Assembly: GCA_017998585.1 (NCBI GenBank)
Contig: JAGOCT010000009.1
Span: 1 to 17,284 of the forward strand
From: Candidatus Cloacimonadota bacterium
Lineage (GTDB): Bacteria > Cloacimonadota > Cloacimonadia > Cloacimonadales > WRIO01
Direction: 5' to 3'
Length of the DNA stretch: 17,284 nucleotides
Part shown: positions 1 through 7,093 of the stretch, in pieces
Position numbering within the stretch: the first letter of the stretch is position 1
Layout of the letters: each line of letters opens with the position of its first letter
Position numbers and translations under genes: made by a program
Notes under the pieces: generated by a model
What the model saw: the letters and a program-made list of their open reading frames with translations, nothing else
Told to the model about the DNA's origin: nothing
Databases searched by the model: none

Positions 1-851
1 GGATGCATGCCTGTGGCCATGATATTCACATGAGTATTTTAATCGGGTTTATGGATTGGGTTCTATCTGCAAAACCAGATCAAAATCTTCTATTTCTCTT
101 TCAACCTGCTGAAGAAGGTGAGGGAGGAGCAATGGCGATAATTCAGACTGGCATTTTTAATCAGTTTGATATTCAATATGCCTTTGCTTTGCATATTTCA
201 GGGGCATATCCCACAGGAACAGTCGCTTCAAAATCAGGTATCATTTTTGGCATTCCTCAGGAGTTTGATATAAGCGTTAAAGGAAAAGCTTCTCACGTGG
301 CTTTGCCTCAGAATGGTAAAGATGCACTGTTGGCTGCTACTCAGTTTTACCAGTCAATGAATCAGTCTGTAACTAAAGCTTTTCATCCTGTTGAACCAGC
401 CGTTTTTCATGTGGGATGGATGCAGGCAGGAACGATGCGAAATTCTTTGGCTGAAACATGTCTCATGAAAGGAACCACCAGAACATTAAGCAAAGCGAAT
501 CATCAGAAGATGAATGAGTTAATCATAAAGACAGCAGAACATATTTCAGATATTCATGAACTGGATATTAAGGTAGATTTTCCCAATACTTATGATCCTG
601 TTATCAATAACAAAGCGTTAAATGAGATGTTGATGAGTATATGTGATGATGAAATTCATTACAGGGAAGTAGAGGCTTCTATGACAGGTGAAGATTTTGG
701 ATTCTTTACCTCATTATATCCAGGCTTGTTATTCTGGTTAGGCACAGATTGTTCTGAAGATCTTCATTCTGCTACTTTTTTGCCTGATGAAAAGTCAATT
801 GATGTAGGTATAGAAGTCTATAAGCGTCTTCTGAAACGTCTGATTACATAA
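1..851 (+). CDS. M20 family amidohydrolase, N-acetyldiaminopimelate deacetylase-like (5' partial)
   Basis: Metal-dependent N-acyl amino acid amidohydrolase of peptidase family M20D, cut by the left window edge so that about 100 N-terminal residues are missing. The visible part opens with the metal-ligand motif MHACGHD (Cys4, His6 of the visible protein), followed by QPAEEG (Glu37/Glu38, the catalytic and ligand Glu pair), ALHI (His64), and a C-terminal block MTGEDFGFF...YPGLLFWLG with DLHSATFLPDE near the end. The GEDFG/FWLG/LHSA arrangement and the overall wording resemble Bacillus YkuR, which removes acetate from N-acetyl-LL-diaminopimelate in the acetylase branch of lysine/DAP synthesis. 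That would supply peptidoglycan and lysine in the cytoplasm. Related M20D enzymes act on other N-acyl amino acids (hippurate, indole-acetyl conjugates), so the substrate is inferred from memory of the family. No dap genes are visible beside it. The next gene begins 71 bp downstream on the same strand. Confidence 0.85.
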   Translation, partial: MHACGHDIHMSILIGFMDWVLSAKPDQNLLFLFQPAEEGEGGAMAIIQTGIFNQFDIQYAFALHISGAYPTGTVASKSGIIFGIPQEFDISVKGKASHVALPQNGKDALLAATQFYQSMNQSVTKAFHPVEPAVFHVGWMQAGTMRNSLAETCLMKGTTRTLSKANHQKMNELIIKTAEHISDIHELDIKVDFPNTYDPVINNKALNEMLMSICDDEIHYREVEASMTGEDFGFFTSLYPGLLFWLGTDCSEDLHSATFLPDEKSIDVGIEVYKRLLKRLIT

Positions 852-922
852 ATATTGTAATTTTTTATAGTATCTCAGTTATAAATTGAGAAATAGAGTG
901 TGAAATAATACGGAGGTCATAA

Positions 923-1609
923 ATGTTTTTACCATTTGATGGAACCATGATTTTAATCATTCCGGTTTTAATACTGGCATTTTGGGCACAGTCCAAAGTC
1001 AGATCAAATTTTACAAAGTATTCTAAGATTAGAAGTTCCTGCGGACAAACAGGAGCTGAGGCAGCAGAAGCCATTTTAAGAGAAAATGGGATTTATGATG
1101 TTCAGGTATTACCTGAAAAGGGTGAATTGACAGATCATTATAATCCTTCAACTAAAGAAGTACATTTGTCAGAACCAATATTTTACGGTACATCTCTGGC
1201 TTCATTGAGTATTGCTGCTCATGAAGTGGGTCATGCGATTCAACATGCAAAAGGCTATTATCCTGTTTTATTACGAGCTCAACTACTGCCAGTTGCAAAT
1301 ATTGGCTCAACTATGGCTTTCCCATTATTTATTGCGGGTATGATTTTTTCATTTCCTATGCTGATGGATATTGGGATCATCTTCTTTAGTGCTGCTCTAT
1401 TATTTCATATCGTTACTCTGCCAGTTGAATTCAATGCTTCTTCACGGGCAATTGACCAGTTACGTGAAACAGGTCTAGTTACCCAGTCAAATGAAATTGC
1501 CGGATGCAAGAGTATGTTGAGTGCTGCTGCAATGACTTATGTTGCTTCAACTCTGATGGCTTTAATGCAACTCATCCGTTTACTTATATTAAGAGGGTCG
1601 AGAGATTAA
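923..1609 (+). CDS. YugP-type membrane zinc metallopeptidase
   Basis: Putative neutral zinc metallopeptidase of the YugP family (Pfam Zn_peptidase_2), 228 residues and close to the usual 220-230. Residues 8-22 form an N-terminal membrane anchor. The zinc motif HEVGH lies at 100-104 inside AAHEVGHAIQHAKGY, two further hydrophobic segments follow at about 120-165, and the conserved PVEFNASSRA block (probable third ligand Glu) comes after them. The C-terminus is a short basic tail. The start is set by GGAGG at 912-916, six bases before the ATG. The cellular substrate of this family is not known to me. It is probably co-transcribed with the preceding M20 gene and certainly with the following Mut7-C gene, whose probable start overlaps this stop codon. 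Confidence 0.9.
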   Translation: MFLPFDGTMILIIPVLILAFWAQSKVRSNFTKYSKIRSSCGQTGAEAAEAILRENGIYDVQVLPEKGELTDHYNPSTKEVHLSEPIFYGTSLASLSIAAHEVGHAIQHAKGYYPVLLRAQLLPVANIGSTMAFPLFIAGMIFSFPMLMDIGIIFFSAALLFHIVTLPVEFNASSRAIDQLRETGLVTQSNEIAGCKSMLSAAAMTYVASTLMALMQLIRLLILRGSRD

Positions 1610-2060
1610 AAGCAAATACCGAAAATTTATCGTTGACTCCCATTTGGGACGATTATTGAAAATCCTGCGTTTTGCAGGATTTGACTGTATTTCATCTAAT
1701 CATCTGAGTGAAGGGGCTGTTATAAGTCTTGTTGTTAAAGAAAAAAGACTCTTTCTCAGCAGAAATAAACATTTAAGTGCAATGATCAGACATATTCCTC
1801 ATTTGATAATCAATGGGGAATATGTGAATGATCAGCTTCAGGAACTTAAATCAGTTGCTGATTTTTCTCCTGATAAAATCTTCAGTAGATGTACATTATG
1901 TAATCATCTTTTGATAAAAGTGCCAAATCAGATCATAAAAGCTGATTATATACCGGAAAATCCAGACGAATTGAAGATATGCCCTCATTGTAATCAGTAT
2001 TACTGGAAGGGTTCTCATTATCAGAGAATGACTGAGACATTGTTGTCAGTTTTTAAATAA
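1605..2060 (+). CDS. Mut7-C family (PIN-like) protein with C-terminal zinc ribbon, probable ATT start
   Basis: The protein matches the Mut7-C RNase domain family, a PIN-like fold named after the C-terminus of Caenorhabditis MUT-7, with a C-terminal zinc ribbon built from CTLC and CPHC followed by the family signature YYWKGSHYQRM. The longest reading frame from a standard start begins at TTG 1644, but this would cut through the conserved N-terminal block KFIVDSHLGRLLKILRFAGF and lose its Asp. The frame stays open upstream to 1593 with no ATG, GTG or TTG. An ATT at 1605-1607 overlaps the TAA of the zinc peptidase gene and sits seven bases after GAGGG (1593-1597), so I place the start there (151 residues). 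ATT starts are rare, so this is inference; a sequence error is the alternative. The usual TRD acidic motif reads LSRN here, so nuclease activity is uncertain. Nuclease activity in the family is largely predicted. Confidence 0.75.
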   Translation: MKSKYRKFIVDSHLGRLLKILRFAGFDCISSNHLSEGAVISLVVKEKRLFLSRNKHLSAMIRHIPHLIINGEYVNDQLQELKSVADFSPDKIFSRCTLCNHLLIKVPNQIIKADYIPENPDELKICPHCNQYYWKGSHYQRMTETLLSVFK

Positions 2061-2122
2061 AGCCTGATTGGCTTAAAGATTGCTATTTAATTTTATTAGA
2101 AACAATATTATGGAGGAATTCT

Positions 2123-4921
2123 ATGAAAAAATCCTTAGTATTCATATTCCTGATTACTCTGTTGATAAGTATGTATGCAGTGGATATGAACAGCAGCCTG
2201 CCTGTGGATTCAGGGGTTAAAATTGGAAAGTTATCTAATGGATTAACCTACTATCTGAGACAGAACAGTATCCCAGAAAACAAAGCGGAACTAAGACTGG
2301 TCGTTAATGCCGGATCTGTACTCGAAGATGATGATCAGGCTGGTCTTGCTCATTTTACTGAACATATGGCGTTTAATGGCACTAAAAATTTTAAAAAATC
2401 GGAACTGACAGATTATCTTGGCTCTATCGGTATGGGATTTGCCGGTGGGCTCAATGCTTATACCAGTTTTGATGAAACCGTTTATATGCTTAAATCTGCT
2501 ACTGATGACAAAGTACAGTTAAAAAAATCTATATTTATTTTAAGTGAATGGGCAGATAAATTATCTTTTGATCATGATGAAATTGAAAAAGAACGCGGTG
2601 TTATCATTGAAGAATGGCGAGGAGGTCGCGGGGCTGATGAACGCATTCGGAATAAACAGAATGAAGTCGTATTAAAAGACTCAAAATATGCAAAAAGATC
2701 TCCAATTGGTTCTTATGAAATTATCAGTACTTTTAAACCCGAAGCAATCAAACGCTTTTATAGAGACTGGTACAGACCTGACTTACAGGCTGTTGTCGTC
2801 GTTGGTGATATTGATATCAATGAAGTTGAAACATATATCAAAGAATATTTTGACAGTATTCCAGCAAGAAAAGCACCAAGAGAGAGAGTGATTGAAGCGG
2901 TGCCTGATCATAAAGAAACATTAGTTTCTATCGTTAGCGATAAAGAAGCGAACAGTTCTTCAGTTAGTCTGGTGATAAAATCTCAGATTGAAAAGATAAA
3001 AACCATTGGTGATTATAAAAGGGTATTGACGACAAACTTGTTTTCAGATATGTTTAATCAGCGTTTACAGGAATTATCAACTAAAGAGAATGCTCCTTTT
3101 TTATATGCCTTTACTTACAAATATCCAATGACCCGCTCAAAAAGTATGTTAATGTCAACAGCTGCTGTAAAAGACAACCAGATTATAAAAGGCTTTGAAG
3201 CATTGGCTACAGAAAAAGAAAGAATTGATCGTTTTGGTTTTACAGCGACCGAACTTGAACGTGCGAAATTATCGCTCTTAAAGGATACTGAAAGACGCCT
3301 TAAAGAAAAGGACAAACAAGACTCTAATCGTTTGGTTTGGGCTTATGTTCGTCATTATTTGAATGAAGGTACTTTGCTAAATGAAGATCAGTCTTATCAG
3401 TTGGTTCAGGATTTATTACCATTGATTACACTTGAAGATGTTAATCAGTTGATTAAAGAATATTCTAATGAAGATAATCGGGTGATTACGGCTTCTTTCC
3501 CTGAGAAAGAGGGTAATATTGCTCCAAAGGAAGAAGAACTTTTAGCTGTTCTAAACAAAACCGATCGTATGGAGTTAACTCCCTATGAAGATAAAACAGT
3601 GAATGAACCCTTATTAGCCAATATTAAACCAGCTGGAAAAATTATATCAAAAAAATATAATAAGTCAGCAGATTTATATGAATTATATCTATCTAATGGC
3701 GTTAAAGTAGTTTATAAAAAGACTGATTTTAAAAATAATGAAATTCTTTTTGATTCTTTCAGCCCGGGTGGTTTTTCTAAATTTTCAACTGAAGATATGA
3801 AACAGGCTGATTTTATCAATCAATATATGTACGGTTCAGGAATTGGTTCATTTGATCGTAATGCCTTAACTAAGTATATGACCGGAAAAAATGCAGAGGT
3901 ATCTGTTAATATCAATGGAATATATGAAGGTTTAAACGGCTCATGCAGTCCCGAAGATTTTGAATTGATGATGCAATTGATTCATTCTTACTTTGTTCAA
4001 CCAAGAAAAGACAAAACTTTTTTTAACACCTTTATTTCTACTTTAGAAGGATTCTTACAAAATAAAGCACTTGACCCTGAATCCGTTTTTGAAGATTCTG
4101 TATTAGTATATTCCCACAACAGACATCCAAGAATTAATATTCAAACTACTGACTCTATCAAAAAAGTTGATTTAGATACTGTTTTCAAACTCTATCAGGA
4201 TCGTTTTGCTGATGCTTCTGATTTTACTTTCTTCTTTGTTGGCTCTATTGACGAAAAACAAATTGAAAAACTAAGTGAAAATTATCTTGCTAATTTACCA
4301 GCTCTGAACAGGAAAGAAAAGATAGAAGATCATAAAATTGAGTATGTTAAGGGAATTCATGATTATAAGATTTATTCCGGAATGGAAGAAAAGTCAATGA
4401 TCAAGATTACTCTCCCAAGTGATTATAGCCATAACAAAAAGAATAATACACAAGTAAGTGCCATGATTTTAGTGCTCAATGAAAAATTAAGAGAAAACAT
4501 TAGAGAAAAAATGAGTGGTGTTTACTATATCTATGCCTATCCGGAGATTCAAAAATATCCTTCTCAGAAATTAGCCATCCATATCTTCTTAGGTTGTTCT
4601 CCTGATCGTGTAGAAGAGTTAACTCAGGCAATCTATCGTGAAATGGATTTAATGAGAACACAGGTTGTTGAAGAAAAATATATGAATATATACAGACAAA
4701 CCATGCTTCAAAATCACACCAGTAATATCAAAAAGAATTATTTCTGGTTATCAAGTCTAAAAACGATATATCAGAATGACAGACCAACAGATGATTTCAT
4801 CAACAATATGAATTATGTCAACGCTGTTAAAGCAAAAGAAATTCAAAAAACTGCTCAGAAATATCTGAAATACGACAAGAACAGAATCAGATTTGTGCTT
4901 TATCCTGTTAATAAAGCATAG
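2123..4921 (+). CDS. Secreted M16 family zinc peptidase (PqqL-like, two-domain)
   Basis: Insulinase/pitrilysin family peptidase of 932 residues, the size of the PqqL/YhjJ-type periplasmic members. Residues 1-20 look like a Sec signal peptide (basic MKK, then a hydrophobic stretch). The inverted zinc motif HxxEH is HFTEH at 77-81, followed by MAFNGT. The distal Glu lies in ERGVIIEEW at 157-165. SPIGSYE and RFYRDWYRPDLQAVVVVGDI mark the end of the first catalytic domain (to about residue 240). The second half, from about 520, is the non-catalytic M16 domain pair that closes the chamber, with RFADASDFTFFFVGSI as its signature. The start follows GGAGG (2112-2116) by seven bases. The protein probably degrades peptides in the periplasm or at the outer membrane. 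It sits 62 bp after the Mut7-C gene and ends at a strong terminator. No peptide-modification genes adjoin it, so a role in cofactor or peptide maturation is not supported. Confidence 0.93.
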   Translation: MKKSLVFIFLITLLISMYAVDMNSSLPVDSGVKIGKLSNGLTYYLRQNSIPENKAELRLVVNAGSVLEDDDQAGLAHFTEHMAFNGTKNFKKSELTDYLGSIGMGFAGGLNAYTSFDETVYMLKSATDDKVQLKKSIFILSEWADKLSFDHDEIEKERGVIIEEWRGGRGADERIRNKQNEVVLKDSKYAKRSPIGSYEIISTFKPEAIKRFYRDWYRPDLQAVVVVGDIDINEVETYIKEYFDSIPARKAPRERVIEAVPDHKETLVSIVSDKEANSSSVSLVIKSQIEKIKTIGDYKRVLTTNLFSDMFNQRLQELSTKENAPFLYAFTYKYPMTRSKSMLMSTAAVKDNQIIKGFEALATEKERIDRFGFTATELERAKLSLLKDTERRLKEKDKQDSNRLVWAYVRHYLNEGTLLNEDQSYQLVQDLLPLITLEDVNQLIKEYSNEDNRVITASFPEKEGNIAPKEEELLAVLNKTDRMELTPYEDKTVNEPLLANIKPAGKIISKKYNKSADLYELYLSNGVKVVYKKTDFKNNEILFDSFSPGGFSKFSTEDMKQADFINQYMYGSGIGSFDRNALTKYMTGKNAEVSVNINGIYEGLNGSCSPEDFELMMQLIHSYFVQPRKDKTFFNTFISTLEGFLQNKALDPESVFEDSVLVYSHNRHPRINIQTTDSIKKVDLDTVFKLYQDRFADASDFTFFFVGSIDEKQIEKLSENYLANLPALNRKEKIEDHKIEYVKGIHDYKIYSGMEEKSMIKITLPSDYSHNKKNNTQVSAMILVLNEKLRENIREKMSGVYYIYAYPEIQKYPSQKLAIHIFLGCSPDRVEELTQAIYREMDLMRTQVVEEKYMNIYRQTMLQNHTSNIKKNYFWLSSLKTIYQNDRPTDDFINNMNYVNAVKAKEIQKTAQKYLKYDKNRIRFVLYPVNKA

Positions 4922-4935
4922 TTTCAAGCTAATAG

Positions 4936-4963
4936 AAAAGACCCGGATTTGCCGGGTCTTTTT
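4936..4963. terminator. Bidirectional rho-independent terminator
   Basis: Perfect 11-bp inverted repeat, AAAAGACCCGG (4936-4946) with CCGGGTCTTTT (4952-4962), and a five-base ATTTG loop. A T-run follows on both strands. It lies 15 bp after the M16 stop and also serves the convergent LiaF-like unit, whose stop is at 5010. Confidence 0.9.
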
Positions 4964-4980
4964 ATTGGTCATAAATTATA

Positions 4981-5001
4981 CTACAAACATCTTGTTTGTA
5001 G
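4981..5001. other. Perfect 8-bp inverted repeat downstream of the LiaF-like gene
   Basis: CTACAAAC (4981-4988), a five-base spacer, then GTTTGTAG (4994-5001), located just past the LiaF-like stop. Read on the minus strand, the T-run precedes the stem rather than follows it, so this is not a canonical terminator. It may be a 3'-end stabilising hairpin for the minus-strand message before the terminator at 4936-4963. Confidence 0.5.
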
Positions 5002-5009
5002 AAAAAAAG

Positions 5010-5759
5010 TCAATTTGGGTTTTTTATCTCAATGCCACCAAAGATAGCATAAGCTTCAATAAACAATTTTATTTCTTCGCCTTCATTCTGCTCAGTGTTA
5101 TGAGTAGAATTGGTTATCCCACCAAAAACGGGAGTTCCTTTTACAATAATCTTCCAGTTCTTTGGCACAATAATGTCAACCCCACCAAAGATAGCGTACA
5201 GTTCAAGACGAGCCTTGTTATCATGTAATTTGGCTTCTGTCAGGTCGATGTCAGCCCCGCCAAAAATAGAACCCACTTCTCCACCTTTAAAATTTTGGGA
5301 ACTCACTTTTGTTTCAAAACCTGAAAACAGATTATAATTTTCTAATTTATCTTCATCATTGGATTGGTTTATGTTGATCCCATTTTTGATAAATTCTTTA
5401 TCTACAATGATTTCTTCATCAATGACGATATGACCTTTTTTGCGTTTACTCTTCCATTTACCAGGAATGATAAATCGAATACCGATGGCGATTAATATTG
5501 TAGGCCAGATAAAGTCATACCATGCAAGTGGAGTCAATCCTAAATTTCCTAACAGGAAAAGAGCTCCCAATATGCTTATAAATAAAGAAAAATATACAGA
5601 GTTCTTCTTTGAAAAGAAACTGTCTAATCCCCAAAAAATTAATATGACAGGCCAGTAGGTCGAGATAAGACTCCAGATATTGCTGTCTGATATTTTATCA
5701 CCAATCACAGCAAAACCAATCAGTATCAGTAATACACCAATGACAATTCTGAATTTCAT
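5010..5759 (-). CDS. LiaF-like membrane protein (four helices plus FGG-repeat C-terminal domain)
   Basis: Integral membrane protein of 249 residues with four predicted helices near 5-22, 29-48, 53-71 and 80-97, in the style of the LiaF/DUF5668 N-terminal region. A basic, acidic-linker segment follows, then a C-terminal domain of repeated FGG turns: SIFGGADIDL, AIFGGVDIIV, PVFGGITN, AIFGGIEIKN. This is the pattern of the LiaF/VraT cell-wall-active-antibiotic response domain. In Firmicutes LiaF inhibits the LiaS sensor kinase, but no kinase or response regulator adjoins it here, so only the fold is supported, not that role. The start follows GAGGAG by six bases. It is the second gene of a unit with the ThiF-type gene (44-bp gap). 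The FGG repeats also show at DNA level as repeated CCACCAAAGATAGC (5036 and 5181). Confidence 0.8.
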   Translation of the reverse strand: MKFRIVIGVLLILIGFAVIGDKISDSNIWSLISTYWPVILIFWGLDSFFSKKNSVYFSLFISILGALFLLGNLGLTPLAWYDFIWPTILIAIGIRFIIPGKWKSKRKKGHIVIDEEIIVDKEFIKNGININQSNDEDKLENYNLFSGFETKVSSQNFKGGEVGSIFGGADIDLTEAKLHDNKARLELYAIFGGVDIIVPKNWKIIVKGTPVFGGITNSTHNTEQNEGEEIKLFIEAYAIFGGIEIKNPN

Positions 5760-5803
5760 TGTTCCACTCCTCTATTTGTTTCTTGAATTATGAAATGCAA
5801 TTA

Positions 5804-6487
5804 TTAAGCCAAATCGATGATATCAAATTCCATATTCAGCAGATTTAGCATCAAAAGTTTTTTCCTGAGTATATCTCCCTTATGCAGGAGAATTTTAATA
5901 CATTCTGCCACTTGGATTGAGGCAATACAGGCTGGGGTAAATGAAGGATTACCTAAGTCTTTTTCAAGTGCTTGAAGATCTGTATCAGGATAAATCTGAT
6001 TCAGCACATTATCGCCAGGGTAGATAACAGAAACCTGCCCATACATGCCGGCAATTGCACCATGAATCATTATGATATTTAGCTGTTTGCATGCCTGTTG
6101 TAACAACTTTCTGACAGGTATGGTGTCAAGAGCATCCAGGACAATCTCTGTATTTTGAAGTATATACTCTGCATTTTTCTCAGAAAATCTGTCATCTATG
6201 GCAATTACGTTTAAATTAGGATTGATCTGCTGCAATCTTGCTTTTAATTCAAACGCCTTTTTTTTACCGATATTATCTGAATGACTGATTAATTGTCTGT
6301 TTAGATTACTTTCATCAATGATATCATCATCTACAAGCGTGATTGAGCCGATACCTATTCTACAAAGCATTTCAGCTATATAGCCCCCTAGACCCCCACA
6401 TCCAATAACAGTAACCTTTTTTTGTTTAAGCTCATTTTGCTCTGTCTCACTGATTGTATTCTTATTTCTTTGATAACGTTTGTCCAT
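5804..6487 (-). CDS. ThiF/MoeB/HesA-family E1-like adenylyltransferase
   Basis: ATP-dependent E1-type activating enzyme of 227 residues that adenylates the C-terminal glycine of a ubiquitin-like sulfur carrier. Visible motifs are an N-terminal RYQRN (Arg finger region), the nucleotide-binding loop VIGCGGLGGY (27-36), DDDIIDESNLNRQ (53-65), KKKAFELKARL for the catalytic Lys region, DALDT, and the C-terminal FTPACIASIQVAECIKIL helix. The paired CxxC zinc motifs found in many ThiF/MoeB proteins are absent, and the protein is a little shorter than usual. No ThiS/MoaD-like carrier with a GG tail and no thiamine or molybdopterin gene is visible nearby, so the pathway is unassigned. The ATG follows AGGA with four bases between them, 13 bases after the predicted transcription start. 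It leads a two-gene unit with the LiaF-like gene. Confidence 0.87.
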   Translation of the reverse strand: MDKRYQRNKNTISETEQNELKQKKVTVIGCGGLGGYIAEMLCRIGIGSITLVDDDIIDESNLNRQLISHSDNIGKKKAFELKARLQQINPNLNVIAIDDRFSEKNAEYILQNTEIVLDALDTIPVRKLLQQACKQLNIIMIHGAIAGMYGQVSVIYPGDNVLNQIYPDTDLQALEKDLGNPSFTPACIASIQVAECIKILLHKGDILRKKLLMLNLLNMEFDIIDLA

Positions 6488-6506
6488 CTATTCCTCTTTC
6501 TTTTAA

Positions 6507-6534
6507 AGTATATGAAATTAAAATACGAAGTCAA
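6507..6534 (-). promoter_or_regulatory. Sigma70-type promoter of the thiF-liaF-like unit
   Basis: On the minus strand the -35 is TTGACT (6534-6529) and the -10 is TATACT (6512-6507), with a 16-bp spacer. The -10 lies 20 bp before the ThiF-type start codon, leaving a very short leader that holds only the ribosome site. Confidence 0.65.
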
Positions 6535-6551
6535 GAAAAAAAAATATTATT

Positions 6552-6579
6552 TTACTTGCAAAGATTAAAGTCTTATATA
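6552..6579 (+). promoter_or_regulatory. Candidate promoter of the OsmC-family gene
   Basis: TTACTT (6552-6557) and TATATA (6574-6579) are separated by 16 bp, 35 bp before the start codon. The match is moderate in an AT-rich spacer, so other placements are possible. It is divergent from the promoter at 6507-6534, and the two -35 elements are only 17 bp apart, so a regulator bound between them could affect both. Confidence 0.35.
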
Positions 6580-6614
6580 GAATGACTTATAAATGATTAA
6601 ATAAGGAGATGAAA

Positions 6615-7046
6615 ATGCCATTAAAAACTGTTGAAGTAAGTGCAAATCTCAAAGATAAGTATGAGATTGAATTAAAAGCCAGGGACTTTTCACTGACAAT
6701 TGATCAGCCTAAACCAATGGGTAATGATCAGGGACCTACTCCTTTGGAATATTTTTTCTTTGCTCTTGCTGGTTGTGTTTTAACTATTGGCCGTATGGTT
6801 GCTCTTCAGAAAAAAATTGATTTAAAAGCAATGGATGTGAAAATTGAAGGAGATTTAGATACCGATGTACTTTCAGGAAAAAGTAATCATGTCCGCCCTG
6901 GATTTACCAGAATCAAAGTCATTACAACGATTGATGCACCATTGACTCAGGAAGAGAAAGAAGCATTTATAAAAGAAGTTGATAGTCGTTGCCCTATCTC
7001 TGACAATATCGAAAATGTCTCACATATCGAATTTGTTGTGTCTTAA
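6615..7046 (+). CDS. OsmC family protein (putative thiol peroxidase)
   Basis: OsmC/Ohr superfamily protein. Most members reduce organic hydroperoxides with a pair of cysteines, although many remain uncharacterised. Both cysteines are present: one in the central helix FFFALAGCVLTIGRM and one in SRCPISDNI near the C-terminus. The GPTPLEYF motif before the first is typical of the YhfA-like branch. The reading frame also has an ATG at 6609, but that codon directly abuts AAGGAG (6603-6608), whereas the ATG at 6615 is six bases after it. I therefore choose 6615, giving 143 residues starting MPLKTVEV, a normal size. Expressed alone and divergent from the ThiF-type unit. No redox regulator is visible beside it. 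Confidence 0.9.
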   Translation: MPLKTVEVSANLKDKYEIELKARDFSLTIDQPKPMGNDQGPTPLEYFFFALAGCVLTIGRMVALQKKIDLKAMDVKIEGDLDTDVLSGKSNHVRPGFTRIKVITTIDAPLTQEEKEAFIKEVDSRCPISDNIENVSHIEFVVS

Positions 7047-7066
7047 TACATTAACAAACATTTTTT

Positions 7067-7092
7067 AAACCATCCCTAGGGATGGTTTTTTT
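7067..7092. terminator. Palindromic bidirectional terminator
   Basis: A perfect 22-bp palindrome (7067-7088) centred on CCCTAGGG, with T-runs on both sides (7061-7066 and 7086-7092). It folds as a nine-pair stem with a CTAG loop. It ends the OsmC-family gene and abuts the stop codon (7094-7096) of the convergent LPP20-like gene. Confidence 0.88.
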
Positions 7093-7093
7093 A

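Noticed and set aside
868..892. Hairpin with TCTCAGTT and AATTGAGA before the YugP-type gene as a terminator
   Set aside because: The stem is AT-rich with a G-T pair and has no T-run behind it on either strand. A promoter reading (TTGTAA-N18-TTATAA) is equally weak.
2061..2080. Terminator after the Mut7-C gene
   Set aside because: Only five base pairs (AAGCC with GGCTT) and no T-run, so read-through into the M16 gene is likely.
2123..4921. M16 peptidase plus TldD/TldE as parts of a ribosomal-peptide (PQQ or microcin-like) maturation cluster
   Set aside because: The genes lie more than 6 kb apart in separate units, and I find no radical-SAM, cyclodehydratase, exporter or small precursor gene between them. 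Both peptidase types are common housekeeping genes.
4893..5228. 111-residue plus-strand frame over the convergent region
   Set aside because: It runs antisense through the terminator and the LiaF-like C-terminus, has no ribosome site and no sensible composition. It mirrors the FGG repeat region.
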